A stretch of DNA of 64,000 nt from Cellulomonas wangleii (GTDB taxonomy: Bacteria > Actinomycetota > Actinomycetes > Actinomycetales > Cellulomonadaceae). This document shows, piece after piece, positions 24,056 to 33,718 of this stretch; position 1 is the stretch's first letter, and every line of letters begins with the position of its first letter. The notes beneath the pieces were generated by a model. The model was not told the origin of the DNA. It made no database searches and was given only the letters and a program-made list of their open reading frames with translations. The position numbers and the translations under genes were made by a program. Location: contig NZ_CP074405.1 of NCBI RefSeq assembly GCF_018388445.1, positions 310,001 to 374,000 on the forward strand, given 5' to 3'.

Positions 24056-24844
24056 TCAGGGCGTGACCCGGAAGACGGGCCAGCCGATCTCCGTGCGCCA
24101 TGCCGACCGCTCGGAGGTGTCGCGCGGGCCGACCAGGTACGTCTCGCGTGCCGGGCCGGCCACGGCCAGCTCGTTCGCCACGACCCACGCGCCGAGGCGG
24201 CCGTAGGTGACGTCGACGTCCTCGTGCCCACCGACGTGCGTCGTGGCCGCGAGCTCGACCGCGGGCAGGGTCGTCGCCCGCACCCGTCCGCCGCTCGCCG
24301 CGTCCTCGGTGGGCACGTACACCAGGGCGCGCCCGCGCCCGTCCTCGAACAGCGCGTTGTCGAACATGCCGCCCGGTGCGCCGGTCGGCGTGGTGACGGC
24401 GGCGTCGAGCTCGGCCCTCGCGTCGGCGTGCCACGCGAGGACGTCGTCGCGCCTCACGTGGCCCTCGACGGCGGCGACGGCCCGCTCCGGGACGGCGCGG
24501 AGCTCGGCGTCCACCGGTGCCGGCCCCGGCTCCAGCAGCCGACGCAGCGACGTGACCGCGGCACCGCTGCCGTCGACCTCGAGGCGACGCACGTGGTCGG
24601 CGACCAGGTCGGCGCGCTGGGCGGGGTCGTCGCACAGCAGGACCTGCTGCACCTCCGGCAGCGGCACGCCGAGCTCGCACAGCCGGTGCGCCAGCTGCGC
24701 GTCGGGGATCTGCTCGGGGTCGTACGACCGGTACCCCGTGGCGTCGTCGACCGCCGTGGGCTCGAGCAGGCCCGCCTCCTGGTAGCGGCGCAGCGTGCGC
24801 ACGCCGAGGTGGGTCAGGCGCGAGAACTCCCTGATGGTCAGCAC
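24056..24844 (-). CDS. MerR-family regulator with GyrI-like effector domain
   Basis: 262 residues from GTG at 24844. MerR HTH at residues 1-70: LTIREFSRLTHLGVRTLRRYQEAGLLEPTAVDDATGYRSYDPEQIPDAQLAHRLCELGVPL. The remaining part, ending RETYLVGPRDTSERSAWRTEIGWPVFRV, matches the GyrI-like/SOUL effector-binding domain of BmrR/TipAL-type multidrug-sensing regulators. Several MerR members activate divergent or distant exporter genes; no exporter adjoins here, but it diverges from the choloylglycine-hydrolase-like gene across 134 bases. Confidence 0.88.
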   Translation of the reverse strand: MLTIREFSRLTHLGVRTLRRYQEAGLLEPTAVDDATGYRSYDPEQIPDAQLAHRLCELGVPLPEVQQVLLCDDPAQRADLVADHVRRLEVDGSGAAVTSLRRLLEPGPAPVDAELRAVPERAVAAVEGHVRRDDVLAWHADARAELDAAVTTPTGAPGGMFDNALFEDGRGRALVYVPTEDAASGGRVRATTLPAVELAATTHVGGHEDVDVTYGRLGAWVVANELAVAGPARETYLVGPRDTSERSAWRTEIGWPVFRVTP

Positions 24845-24978
24845 GCGCCCATCGTCCCCTCTCCCCGCAGGTCGGCCGACCGGGCGTCCGTCCTGTCCGG
24901 ACATGCCCGTTCCTGGACGGCGGTGCATCATCGAAGGGCGGCGGGCGGCCGGCCCGCCGAAGACAGGGGGGCAACCAG

Positions 24979-25926
24979 ATGTGCACAGGCATTCGATTCT
25001 CGGACGGTGACGGCAACCTCTACCTCGCCCGCAACCTCGACTGGACCGTCGGGTACGGGGAGCGGGTGCTCGTCACGCCCACCGGATACACGCCCAGGTC
25101 GCCGTTCGGTGCCGTGGGCAGCATCCGCCACGCGACGATCGGCATGGGCATCGTCGAGGAGGACACGCCGCTGTACTTCGACCTCGGCAACGACGCGGGC
25201 CTCGCCGTGGCGGGCCTGAACTTCCCCGGGTACGCGCAGTACGCGCCGGGGCCGGTCGACGGGAGGACCAACGTCGCCGCGTGGGAGTTCCCCCTCTGGG
25301 TGGGCTCGCAGTTCGCCTCGGTGGACGAGGTGGAGGCCGCGCTCGCGGACGTGACGATCGTCGACAAGCCCATCAACGAGAAGTTCCCGAGCTCGTTGCT
25401 GCACTGGATCATCGCCGACGCGAACCGCGCGATCGTGGTGGAGCACACGGCCACCGGCCTGCACGTCTTCGACGACGACGTGGACGTGCTGGCCAACCAG
25501 CCCGGGTTCGAGTGGCACCACGAGAACCTGCGCAACTACCTCAACACGGGCCCGGAGTTCCCCGAGGCCCTGCAGGTCGGGCGGGCCAGCCTCACGCCGT
25601 TCGGCTCGGGCTCGCACATGCGCGGGATCCCGGGCGACTACTACTCCACCTCGCGGTTCGTGCGGGCGGCGTACGTCAACGCCCACTACCCGACCAAGAC
25701 CAGCGAGGAGGACAACGTCAGCCGGGCGTTCCACACCCTGCAGCAGGTCGCGATGGTCGACGGCGCCGCCGCCATGGGTGACGGGGCGTTCGAGAAGACG
25801 ATCTACACCGGTCTCTTCTCGTCCCGGACGACGACGTACTACTGGAACCTGTACGACGACCCGGCGATCCAGAGCGTCGCGCTGGCCGACCTGAAGCCGG
25901 ACGGCACGGAGCTGGTCTCGGCGTAG
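24979..25926 (+). CDS. Linear amide C-N hydrolase (choloylglycine hydrolase / penicillin V acylase family)
   Basis: 315 residues, Ntn-hydrolase fold. After Met removal, Cys2 would be the N-terminal nucleophile (MCTGIRFSDGDGNLYLARNLDW). Arg18, Asp21 and Asn81 (GLNFPGY) match the catalytic Arg, Asp and oxyanion Asn of bile salt hydrolases and penicillin V acylases. LTPFGSGSHMRGIPGDYYSTSRFVRAAY supplies the later conserved Arg. A strong GGGGGG precedes the ATG. There is no signal peptide, as expected for cytoplasmic members. Possible substrates are bile acids, penicillin V or acyl-homoserine lactones; an actinobacterium from cellulose-rich habitats makes the last two likelier. Confidence 0.92.
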   Translation: MCTGIRFSDGDGNLYLARNLDWTVGYGERVLVTPTGYTPRSPFGAVGSIRHATIGMGIVEEDTPLYFDLGNDAGLAVAGLNFPGYAQYAPGPVDGRTNVAAWEFPLWVGSQFASVDEVEAALADVTIVDKPINEKFPSSLLHWIIADANRAIVVEHTATGLHVFDDDVDVLANQPGFEWHHENLRNYLNTGPEFPEALQVGRASLTPFGSGSHMRGIPGDYYSTSRFVRAAYVNAHYPTKTSEEDNVSRAFHTLQQVAMVDGAAAMGDGAFEKTIYTGLFSSRTTTYYWNLYDDPAIQSVALADLKPDGTELVSA

Positions 25927-25936
25927 GGGGACCCGC

Positions 25937-25980
25937 GCGGCCCTGCGGCCGGCGCCGCGTCAGGCGCCCCGCAGGGCCGC
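25937..25980. terminator. Bidirectional hairpin terminator
   Basis: Perfect 12-bp stem (GCGGCCCTGCGG at 25937-25948 with CCGCAGGGCCGC at 25969-25980) between convergent genes; the right arm overlaps the 3' end of the P-type ATPase coding region. Confidence 0.65.
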
Positions 25981-27891
25981 GGTCCGCCCGTCGTCGACCG
26001 TCGCCGCGCGCTCCCGGTCGGCACGCGAGCGGGCCACGTCCTCGGTCATCCTCGCGGTCTCCACGCGCTCGGCCCGGCTCGCCCGGACCGCGAGCAGCGC
26101 CCACAGGATCGTGGTGAGGTCCACCGCCTCCTGCAGCCACGCGCCCGCGAGGGCGGGCAGGCTGCCGGTGGCCGCCACGAGCATCAGCGCCACGGACAGG
26201 CCGACGCCCATGGCGATCGACTGCCACGCGACCCGCATGGTGCGCCGGCCGATCTGCACGGCGCGCGCCGCGCGGGACAGGTCGTCGACCGTGATGACGA
26301 CGTCCGCGGACTCGCTGGCGGCGCTCGCACCGCGCGCGCCCATCGCGATGCCGACGTCCGCGACGGCCAGCACGGGTGCGTCGTTCACGCCGTCGCCGAC
26401 CATCATCACCGGGCGCAGGGGGGCGGACCGGACCGCGGCGACCTTGTCCTGCGGCAGCAGCTCGGCGCGCACGTCGTCGATGCCGGCCTCGGCCGCGATC
26501 CGCCGGGCGACCTGCTCGCCGTCCCCGGTCAGCATCATCGTGGTGCGGATGCCGGCGCGGTGCAGCGCGGCCATGGTCGCGGCCGTCTCGGCGCGCAGCT
26601 CGTCGGCCAGCGTGAGGCTGCCCGCGAGGCGCCCGTCGACGGCCACGTGGATGCTCGTCTCCCCGTCCGACGACGCCGGTGCGGCCCCCGACTCCTGCGC
26701 GACCCAGCCGGCCTTGCCCACGACGACCACCCGCCCGTCGACCGTCCCGCGCACACCGTGCGCGGGGACCTCGACGACGTCCTGCGCGGGCGGCAGCGTC
26801 CGGCCCGTCCCGCGGGCGCGCTCCACGACGGCCTCGGCGAGGGGATGGCTCGAGTACTGCTCCACGGCCGCGGCGAGCAGCAGCAGGTCCTGCGGCGCGA
26901 GGCCCTCGGCGTCGACGTGCGTGACGCGCGGCTGCCCGTGGGTGAGGGTCCCGGTCTTGTCGAACGCGGCGGTGCGCGCCCGGGCCAGCTGCTCCAGGGT
27001 GCCGCTGCTCTTCACGATGATCCCGGCCCGCGCGGAGCGGGACATCCCGGCCATGAACGCGACCGGGGCGGCGATGATCAGCGGGCACGGGGTGGCGACC
27101 ACCAGCACCTCGGCGATCCGGACCGGGTCCCCCGAGACCAGCCACGCCGTGACGGCCACCGCGAACGCGAACAGCGTGAAGGGCACCGCCACCCGGTCCG
27201 CGAGCCGGACGAACGGCGCCCTGGAGTCCTGCGCCTCGCGGACGAGGGCGATGATCCGCTGGTACTGGGAGTCCGCCGCCGCGGCGGTGGCGCGCAGCTC
27301 GATGGCGTCGCCACCGTTGATCGCGCCGGACAGCAGGCCGTCGCCGCGCACGTGCTCGACGGGCAGCGACTCCCCGGTCAGCGACGACTCGTCGAGGATC
27401 GCGTCGTCCGACTCCAGCACGCCGTCGACGGGGACGACCTCGAAGGGACGCACGAGGACCCGGTCGCCGACCACGACGTCCCCGACCGGGACGTCGGTGG
27501 GCTCCCCGTCCGGTCCGAGCAGGTGCGCCGTGCGGGGCGCGTTCTGCAGCAGCCCGGTGAGCTCGCGCCGGGCCCGACCCGCGGCGTAGTCCTCGAGGGC
27601 CTCGCCGCCGGACAGCATGAGGCACACCACCAGGGCCGCCCAGTACTCGCCCACCGCGACCGTCGAGGCGATCGCCGTCACCGCGAGCAGGTCGACGCCG
27701 TGGTTCCCCGCCCGCAGGTCCGCCACCATCCCGCGGGCCTGCAGCAGCGCGACGCCCACGGCGTACACGGAGACGACCCACCGGGCCGTGGTGCCGTCGC
27801 CCGTCGCCTCGAGCAGCCCGCCCACGGCCGCGACCGCGACCGTCGCGAGGACGACCGGGTAGTCGAGCAGGCGGTGGACGAACGTGCCCAT
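25960..27891 (-). CDS. P1B-type heavy-metal ATPase with TPC motif
   Basis: 643 residues with about six to eight membrane spans and no N-terminal metal-binding Cys domain. Actuator TGES at 172-175, phosphorylation site DKTGTLT with Asp311, HP dipeptide in YSSHPLAEA, and hinge GDGVNDAP. The metal-site motif in the membrane is TPCPL at 267-271 rather than CPC or SPC, placing it in the rarer TPC group. CPC is typical of Cu/Zn pumps, SPC of Co, TPC less understood (proposed Ni). Minus-strand gene of its own, upstream of an aldo/keto reductase. Confidence 0.93.
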   Translation of the reverse strand: MGTFVHRLLDYPVVLATVAVAAVGGLLEATGDGTTARWVVSVYAVGVALLQARGMVADLRAGNHGVDLLAVTAIASTVAVGEYWAALVVCLMLSGGEALEDYAAGRARRELTGLLQNAPRTAHLLGPDGEPTDVPVGDVVVGDRVLVRPFEVVPVDGVLESDDAILDESSLTGESLPVEHVRGDGLLSGAINGGDAIELRATAAAADSQYQRIIALVREAQDSRAPFVRLADRVAVPFTLFAFAVAVTAWLVSGDPVRIAEVLVVATPCPLIIAAPVAFMAGMSRSARAGIIVKSSGTLEQLARARTAAFDKTGTLTHGQPRVTHVDAEGLAPQDLLLLAAAVEQYSSHPLAEAVVERARGTGRTLPPAQDVVEVPAHGVRGTVDGRVVVVGKAGWVAQESGAAPASSDGETSIHVAVDGRLAGSLTLADELRAETAATMAALHRAGIRTTMMLTGDGEQVARRIAAEAGIDDVRAELLPQDKVAAVRSAPLRPVMMVGDGVNDAPVLAVADVGIAMGARGASAASESADVVITVDDLSRAARAVQIGRRTMRVAWQSIAMGVGLSVALMLVAATGSLPALAGAWLQEAVDLTTILWALLAVRASRAERVETARMTEDVARSRADRERAATVDDGRTAALRGA

Positions 27892-27978
27892 ACCTCAGTG
27901 GTACGCCTCGCGGGGGTCGTTCCGCCACGAAGGACAGGCACGCCTGACCCGCGCGCGCGGGCCGGGCCTGCCGGTGCG

Positions 27979-28842
<864 letters not shown>

Positions 28843-28905
28843 CCGCCCATCCCACCCCGGTGCGCCACGTCCCGCACGCCGACGCGCCACGTCCCGCACG
28901 GCGCC

Positions 28906-28977
28906 TCCGTCGAAGGATGGAACTCGCCCGGGGCCCTCTTCCGAGGCTCGATGGTGACCCCGCCCGGTCCCTAGGTT
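28906..28977 (+). promoter_or_regulatory. Operator plus -10 of the ABC transporter operon, twin of 13432-13503
   Basis: TCCGTC-GAAG-GATGGA (28906-28921), 11 of 12 arm positions fit TCCATC/GATGGA; the -10 TAGGTT is at 28972-28977 and the ATG at 29017. The operator-to--10 and -10-to-start distances are 66 and 45 bases, exactly as in the CPBP/two-component promoter. The CGAG following TAGGTT also recurs there. Confidence 0.65.
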
Positions 28978-29016
28978 CGAGAGCAACACCAGGACCTCGA
29001 CAACCAGGAGACCACC

Positions 29017-29766
29017 ATGGCCACGCAGACCACGGCCGCGACGACGGGCACCGCGGTGCGCCTCGTCGACGTGCACAAGACCTACCCCGCTCGTGAGCCC
29101 GTCCACGCGCTGCGCGGAGTCTCCCTCGACCTGCCGGCCGGGTCGGTCACCGCGGTCGTCGGGCAGTCCGGTTCCGGCAAGTCCACGCTGCTGAACTGCG
29201 CCGCGGGCCTCGACACCCCCAGCCGCGGCTCGGTCGTCGTCGGCGGCCACGACCTGACGACGATGCGCCCCGACGACCTCACCCGGTTCCGCCGCGAGCA
29301 CGTCGGCTTCGTCTTCCAGGCCTACAACCTCATCGGGCACCTCACGGCCCGCGAGAACGTGCGGCTGCCGCTGCTGCTCGCGGGCCGCCAGGTCGACCCG
29401 GCGTGGGAGGCGGCGCTGCTGGAGTTCCTCGGTGTGCCGGACCTCGTGGACAGGCTGCCGGGCGAGCTGTCCGGCGGGCAGGCCCAGCGGGTCGCCATCG
29501 CCCGCGCACTCATCACGCGGCCGGCGGTCGTCTTCGCCGACGAGCCGACCGGCGCGCTGGACTCCAGGACCGGGGCCGCGGTGCTCCAGGTGCTGCGGGA
29601 CACGGCCGACGAGCTCGGCCAGACGGTCGTCATCGTGACGCACGACGCGGGGGTCGCCGCCTCCGCCGAGCGCGTCGTCGTCCTCGCGGACGGGCTGGTC
29701 GTCGACCGGCTCGAGCGTCCCACCGCCGAGCAGGTCACCGCCCGGCTCCTCGCGAAGGGACGGTGA
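29017..29766 (+). CDS. MacB/LolD-type ABC transporter ATPase
   Basis: 249 residues. Walker A GQSGSGKSTLLN near 47, Q-loop VGFVFQAYNLIGHLTARENV, signature LSGGQAQRVAIARAL, Walker B VVFADEPTGALD, and H-loop VTHDA. The Y-NLIPHLT-like segment after the Q-loop and the EPTGALD sequence are typical of the MacB/LolD/FtsE type that partners with FtsX-like permeases. Stop overlaps the start of the permease. Belongs, by matched promoter, to the regulon of the two-component system at 14502-16471. Confidence 0.94.
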   Translation: MATQTTAATTGTAVRLVDVHKTYPAREPVHALRGVSLDLPAGSVTAVVGQSGSGKSTLLNCAAGLDTPSRGSVVVGGHDLTTMRPDDLTRFRREHVGFVFQAYNLIGHLTARENVRLPLLLAGRQVDPAWEAALLEFLGVPDLVDRLPGELSGGQAQRVAIARALITRPAVVFADEPTGALDSRTGAAVLQVLRDTADELGQTVVIVTHDAGVAASAERVVVLADGLVVDRLERPTAEQVTARLLAKGR

Positions 29767-31658
29767 GCCCGATGTGGCAGCTCGCGTCCTCGGGCGTCCG
29801 CGCCCACCGCGGTGCCTTCGCCGGCACCGCCGTCGTCCTGGCCGTCGCCGCGGCGGTGCTCGCCGTCACCGGCGTCCTGTTCGAGTCGGGCATGCGCACG
29901 CAGGGCGCGGCCGACCCGACGTCCGGCGGGCTGCTCGTCGCCCTCGCCTCGTCGTACGCCGGCACGCTGATCGTCGTCGTCGTGATGGTCGTCGCGGCCA
30001 CCGTCAGCCTGGCGCTGCGCAGCCGCCGCCGGGAGTTCGCGCTCCTGCGTGCCGTCGGCGCGACGCCGGCCCAGGTGCGTCGCACCGTCACGCTCGAGGT
30101 GGGGGTCGTGTCGCTCGTCGCCGCGCCGCTCGGGGCGGTCGCGGGCCTGTTCGGCGCCCGCCTGCTGGACCCGCTGCTCGTGCGCAGCGGGATGGTCGCG
30201 CCGGACTTCGCGTCGTCGCTCTCCCCGCTGCCCGTCCTGGCCGCCGTCGCGCTCATCGTGGTCACCGCGGTGCCCGTGGGGCGGCTCGGCGCACGCGAGG
30301 CCGCCCGCACCGCACCCACCGCCGCGCTCCAGCAGAGCGCCGTCGAGGACCGGCAGGTCGGCCCCGGCCGCCGCCTGACCGCGGCGACGATGAGCGTCGT
30401 CGGCCTGGTCATGGCGTTCTCGACCCTGTGGATCCCCGGCGCCACCGGCAGCGCGATGGCCTCGCTGTCGGCGTTCCTGCTCATCGGGGCGGTCGCGCTC
30501 GCCGGTCCCGTGCTGGTCGGCTGGATCTTCGACCGGGTCGCACGCATGCACCCGGCCGGTGGTCGTCCCGCCACCATGCTCGCCGTGCGCAACGTCCGCG
30601 GCTTCTCGCGGCGCCTGACCACGGTCGTCGTGCCGCTCGCCCTGGTCGTCTCCGCCGCGACCATCCAGACGAGCGTGAACCGGGCCCTGACGACCGCGGC
30701 CGAGCAGGAGTTCGTCGCCGCGGTCAGCGCGGACCTCGTCGTCACGCCCCCGCAGGACGCGACGCAGGACCTGGTCGCGCAGGTCACGCAGGTGCCCGGG
30801 GTCGCTGCTGCCGTGCCGCTCGCGACGGTCCCGGCGCAGGTCCGGACCGACAGCGAGGGCGGCGCGCTGGCCTGGGAGGCGGCCGCGCTGCGGGTCGTCC
30901 CCGTCGGCACCACCGCGCTCGACCCGGACGTCGTGAAGGGGTCGCTCGCCGACCTCGACGCACCGGACACCGTGGCCGTCAGCAGCGACACGGCGTTCAC
31001 GTCCGGTGCCGGGCTGGGGGAGACGCTCACGCTCCGCCTCGGGGGTGACGAGGTCGACGCGACCGTCGTCGCCGTGTTCTCCCGCGGCATGGGCGTCGCG
31101 GGGGTCATCACAGGGCCGGCGACGGCCGAGGCCCACGGGCTGCCGGTCATGGCCGACACCCTTCTGGTCGACCTCGCCGACGGCGCGGACGCGACCGCCA
31201 CGACCGCGGCGATCACCGCCCTGGGCGCCACGGCGGCGGACCCGCAGACCCACATCACCACCGCCATGAGTGCGGCCGGCGACGAGAACGAGGTCGGGAC
31301 GGCACTGCTCCTGCTGCTGCTCGTGGTCGTGGCGGTCGGGGCGGCCAGCACGCTGGCGATGACCACGGTCGCGCGGCGCGACGAGCTCGCGCTGCTGCAC
31401 CGCACCGGCACCACGCGTCGCCAGCTCATGGCGATGACCACCGTCGAGGCGGCGATCACGGGCGTGACGGCCTGGGTCGTCGGGACCCTGGCGGTCGTCC
31501 CGGCGCTGATCGGGGTGAGCGCGGGCGTGCTCGACGGGCCTCCCGTGGTGGACGTGCCGGCGTACGGCGTCGTCAGCGCGGCCGTCGTGGTCTTCGCGCT
31601 GATCGCGACCGCACTGGCGGCGCGCCGCACGACGCGGGTGGCGACGGCCGTCGCGTAG
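29763..31658 (+). CDS. FtsX-like ABC permease, duplicated
   Basis: 631 residues from GTG at 29763 (ATG 29772 also in frame). Eight or so membrane spans arranged as two FtsX domains separated by a large extracytoplasmic region of about 220 residues (NRALTTAAEQEFVAAVSADLVVTPPQDATQ through THITTAMSAAGDENEVG). First FtsX half: SLALRSRRREFALLRAVGATPAQVRRTVTLE; second half: RRDELALLHRTGTTRRQLMAMTTVEAAIT. It is a single-chain version of MacB/YknZ permeases that extrude or flip antimicrobial peptides, lipids or lipoproteins. Works with the ATPase at 29017. Confidence 0.92.
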   Translation: MSPMWQLASSGVRAHRGAFAGTAVVLAVAAAVLAVTGVLFESGMRTQGAADPTSGGLLVALASSYAGTLIVVVVMVVAATVSLALRSRRREFALLRAVGATPAQVRRTVTLEVGVVSLVAAPLGAVAGLFGARLLDPLLVRSGMVAPDFASSLSPLPVLAAVALIVVTAVPVGRLGAREAARTAPTAALQQSAVEDRQVGPGRRLTAATMSVVGLVMAFSTLWIPGATGSAMASLSAFLLIGAVALAGPVLVGWIFDRVARMHPAGGRPATMLAVRNVRGFSRRLTTVVVPLALVVSAATIQTSVNRALTTAAEQEFVAAVSADLVVTPPQDATQDLVAQVTQVPGVAAAVPLATVPAQVRTDSEGGALAWEAAALRVVPVGTTALDPDVVKGSLADLDAPDTVAVSSDTAFTSGAGLGETLTLRLGGDEVDATVVAVFSRGMGVAGVITGPATAEAHGLPVMADTLLVDLADGADATATTAAITALGATAADPQTHITTAMSAAGDENEVGTALLLLLLVVVAVGAASTLAMTTVARRDELALLHRTGTTRRQLMAMTTVEAAITGVTAWVVGTLAVVPALIGVSAGVLDGPPVVDVPAYGVVSAAVVVFALIATALAARRTTRVATAVA

Positions 31659-31677
31659 GGGACGGCCCGACGCCCGC

Positions 31678-31715
31678 ACGGGCCCTTCACCCCCGCCCCG
31701 GGGTGGAGGGCCCGT
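31678..31715 (+). terminator. Hairpin terminator of the ABC operon
   Basis: 16-bp stem with a single mismatch, ACGGGCCCTTCACCCC (31678-31693) paired with 31700-31715 around a 6-base loop, just past the permease stop. Confidence 0.65.
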
Positions 31716-31765
31716 CGGCGCGTCCCGGTCGGGCTCCAGGCTCCGGACGTCCAGCCGACGGGCCA

Positions 31766-31782
31766 GAGCCCGGCGCGGGCTC
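31766..31782 (-). terminator. Possible terminator of the flavin hydroxylase operon
   Basis: Perfect 7-bp stem GAGCCCG/CGGGCTC with a 3-base loop touching the stop codon at 31781-31783; loop is short. Confidence 0.3.
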
Positions 31783-33088
31783 AGACCCGCAGGCCCTCCA
31801 CCCGCGCACCCGGCGCGATCGTCGGCCCGGCGGTGTTGAGCTGCTCGACCGCGAACCCCGCAGCGGCCTTGTACCCGGCCATGAACGCGGTCCGCTCGAC
31901 CTCCGGGACGACGTCGTCGATGTCGTCGAAGTCCCCGCCGCAGCGCTCGTCGACGAGGTCCAGCAGCCCGAACGGCCCGGCGCCCCGGTTGCGCAGCACC
32001 AGCCGGGAGACCGGTCCGCACAGCTGCGCGTCGAAGGCGGCGAGCGCGGCCGGGGTGACGCCGTGCCGCAGCATCGCGGCCCCCAGGTGGCGGGCGTCCA
32101 TGATCGCCTGGCTCGCCCCGTTGGACCCCGTCGGGTACATGGCGTGCGCGGCGTCCCCGACCAGCAGCACCGGGCCGTCCTGCCAGGTCGGCACGGGGTC
32201 GCGGTCGATCATGGGGTTCTCGTAGACCACCTCGGCGCGCGCCAGCAGGTCGGGCACGTCGAGCCAGTCGTACGTCCAGCCGTCGAAGTGGTGCGCGAGC
32301 TCCTGGACGTCGACCTGCCGGAACCAGCCGCTGCGCTGCCAGGCGGTGTCGTCCACCCGCAGCTCGGCGATCCAGTTGACGGTGGCCAGGCCGGTGACGG
32401 GGTCGGCGGGGGAGATCGGGTAGACGACGACGCGGTGCCGGGCCGAGCCCAGGCCCACGAACGACGAGCCCGTGCGCACGGGCACCGCCTGCGTGGTGCC
32501 GCGCCACATCATGGTCCCGCCCCAGTGGATCGGCGGCTGATCGGGGTGCATCTGCGCACGGACGGCCGAGTGGATGCCGTCGGCGCCGATCAGCACGGAC
32601 CCGTGCTCGTGCCAGACCGTGCCGTCGGGGTGCTGCCCCGTCGCCGTGACGGTCCCGTCGGTGTGCGTCTCGTAGCCGGTCACGCGGTGGCCCAGCCGGA
32701 TCGCGTCCGCACCGGCCCGCTCGCGCAGCACCTGCGCGAGCAGCAGCTGCAGCCGCCCGCGGTGCAGCGCGTACTGCGGCCAGCGGTACCCCGCGTCCAG
32801 ACCGCGGGGCTCGCTGTAGATGTCATGGCCGTTGCGCCCGACCAGCGCCCACTCGCGCGCGGGGACGCCGATCGTGTCCAGCAGGTCGGGGCCGATGCCG
32901 AGGTCGCCGAGCTCGCGCACGGCGTTGGGCTGCAGGTTGATGCCCACGCCGAGGGGCGCGAGCTCGCGCGCGCCCTCCAGCACCGTGAACGGCACACCGA
33001 CCTGGTGCAGCGTGAGGGCGACGGCCAGGCCGCCGATCCCGCCGCCGGCGACCAGCACACGCGGCTGCGCCATGTCCGGCCCGCTCAT
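31781..33088 (-). CDS. FAD-dependent aromatic hydroxylase (PhzS / salicylate-hydroxylase-like)
   Basis: 435 residues. FAD-binding Rossmann GGGIGGLAVALTLHQVG at residues 13-29, GD motif GPVLLVGDAAHAMYPTGSNGASQAIMDA, and the middle LIGADGIHSAVR. The region SEPRGLDAGYRWPQYALHRGRLQLLL resembles the PhzS/5-methylphenazine hydroxylase subgroup. Coupled by ATGA to a DUF3237 gene and divergent from gentisate dioxygenase, it is the likely ring hydroxylase that feeds gentisate, e.g. from 3-hydroxybenzoate or a related acid. That step is inferred from context; the sequence alone fits several aromatic substrates. Confidence 0.85.
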   Translation of the reverse strand: MSGPDMAQPRVLVAGGGIGGLAVALTLHQVGVPFTVLEGARELAPLGVGINLQPNAVRELGDLGIGPDLLDTIGVPAREWALVGRNGHDIYSEPRGLDAGYRWPQYALHRGRLQLLLAQVLRERAGADAIRLGHRVTGYETHTDGTVTATGQHPDGTVWHEHGSVLIGADGIHSAVRAQMHPDQPPIHWGGTMMWRGTTQAVPVRTGSSFVGLGSARHRVVVYPISPADPVTGLATVNWIAELRVDDTAWQRSGWFRQVDVQELAHHFDGWTYDWLDVPDLLARAEVVYENPMIDRDPVPTWQDGPVLLVGDAAHAMYPTGSNGASQAIMDARHLGAAMLRHGVTPAALAAFDAQLCGPVSRLVLRNRGAGPFGLLDLVDERCGGDFDDIDDVVPEVERTAFMAGYKAAAGFAVEQLNTAGPTIAPGARVEGLRV

Positions 33089-33549
33089 CCGACGCTGTAC
33101 AGGTCGATCTGCACGGCGTCCGCGTCGCGTGCGCCGGTGCCTACGAACACCATCCGGTTGAGCCACCGGTAGTCCGGGTGGCCGCTCTCCAGGCGGGCCG
33201 TCGAGCGCATGGAGTACGACTCCGGCGGCGTCGGGGCGCCGGACGCGAGCCGCCGCATCACCTCGGGCGGGCCGTGGCGGTAGCCGGTGTTGACGATCTC
33301 GACGATCGCCCCGTCGGGCGTCTCGAAGGCGTACCGCGCGTGCAGCTCGGCCACGCCGTCGTGGGTCACGGACTGCCAGTCGGCGCCGAGGTCGAGGATC
33401 GTGCCGCTGACCCTGCCGGTGACCCGGCCGCCGATGATCGGGATGATGCGCCGCTCGGCGAACCGGCCGAGACCGACGTCGATGACCGGTGCGAGCTCGA
33501 CCTGGAGGGTGCAGAAGTGCTCCAGGGTCGGTGGCCGCAGTGCCAGCAC
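33085..33549 (-). CDS. DUF3237 protein
   Basis: 154 residues starting GTG at 33549 with GAGGAGG upstream. Beta-barrel-like sequence with the DUF3237 pattern: LEHFCTLQVELAPVIDVG, IIPIIGGRVTGRVSGTILDLGADWQ, HARYAFETPDGAIVEIVNTGYRHGP and YRWLNRMVFVGTGARDADAVQIDLY. The family has no fixed enzymatic role but is often coded beside aromatic ring hydroxylases. ATGA overlap with the flavin hydroxylase supports a joint role in hydroxybenzoate entry. Confidence 0.82.
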   Translation of the reverse strand: MLALRPPTLEHFCTLQVELAPVIDVGLGRFAERRIIPIIGGRVTGRVSGTILDLGADWQSVTHDGVAELHARYAFETPDGAIVEIVNTGYRHGPPEVMRRLASGAPTPPESYSMRSTARLESGHPDYRWLNRMVFVGTGARDADAVQIDLYSVG

Positions 33550-33669
33550 GGGTGCCTCCTCGTCGTCGAGCGGTCGGCGCACCCTACCGACGCCGCGGGG
33601 CTCCGTCCCGGGGCGTCTCACTCACCGTCGGTGCGGCGCGCACCCCTTCCGTGTGACGTGGATCACCCC

Positions 33670-33689
33670 TATCGTTGGCATACCAACGA
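33670..33689 (+). promoter_or_regulatory. Operator and -10 of the gentisate operon
   Basis: Perfect 7-bp inverted repeat TCGTTGG-CATA-CCAACGA (33672-33689) overlapping a TATCGT hexamer (33670-33675). It lies midway in the divergent gap between hydroxylase and dioxygenase operons, so one regulator, plausibly the MarR protein at 36531, could control both. Confidence 0.6.
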
Positions 33690-33718
33690 CTGGCGACGAC
33701 GCCACCGAGGAGGCCACC

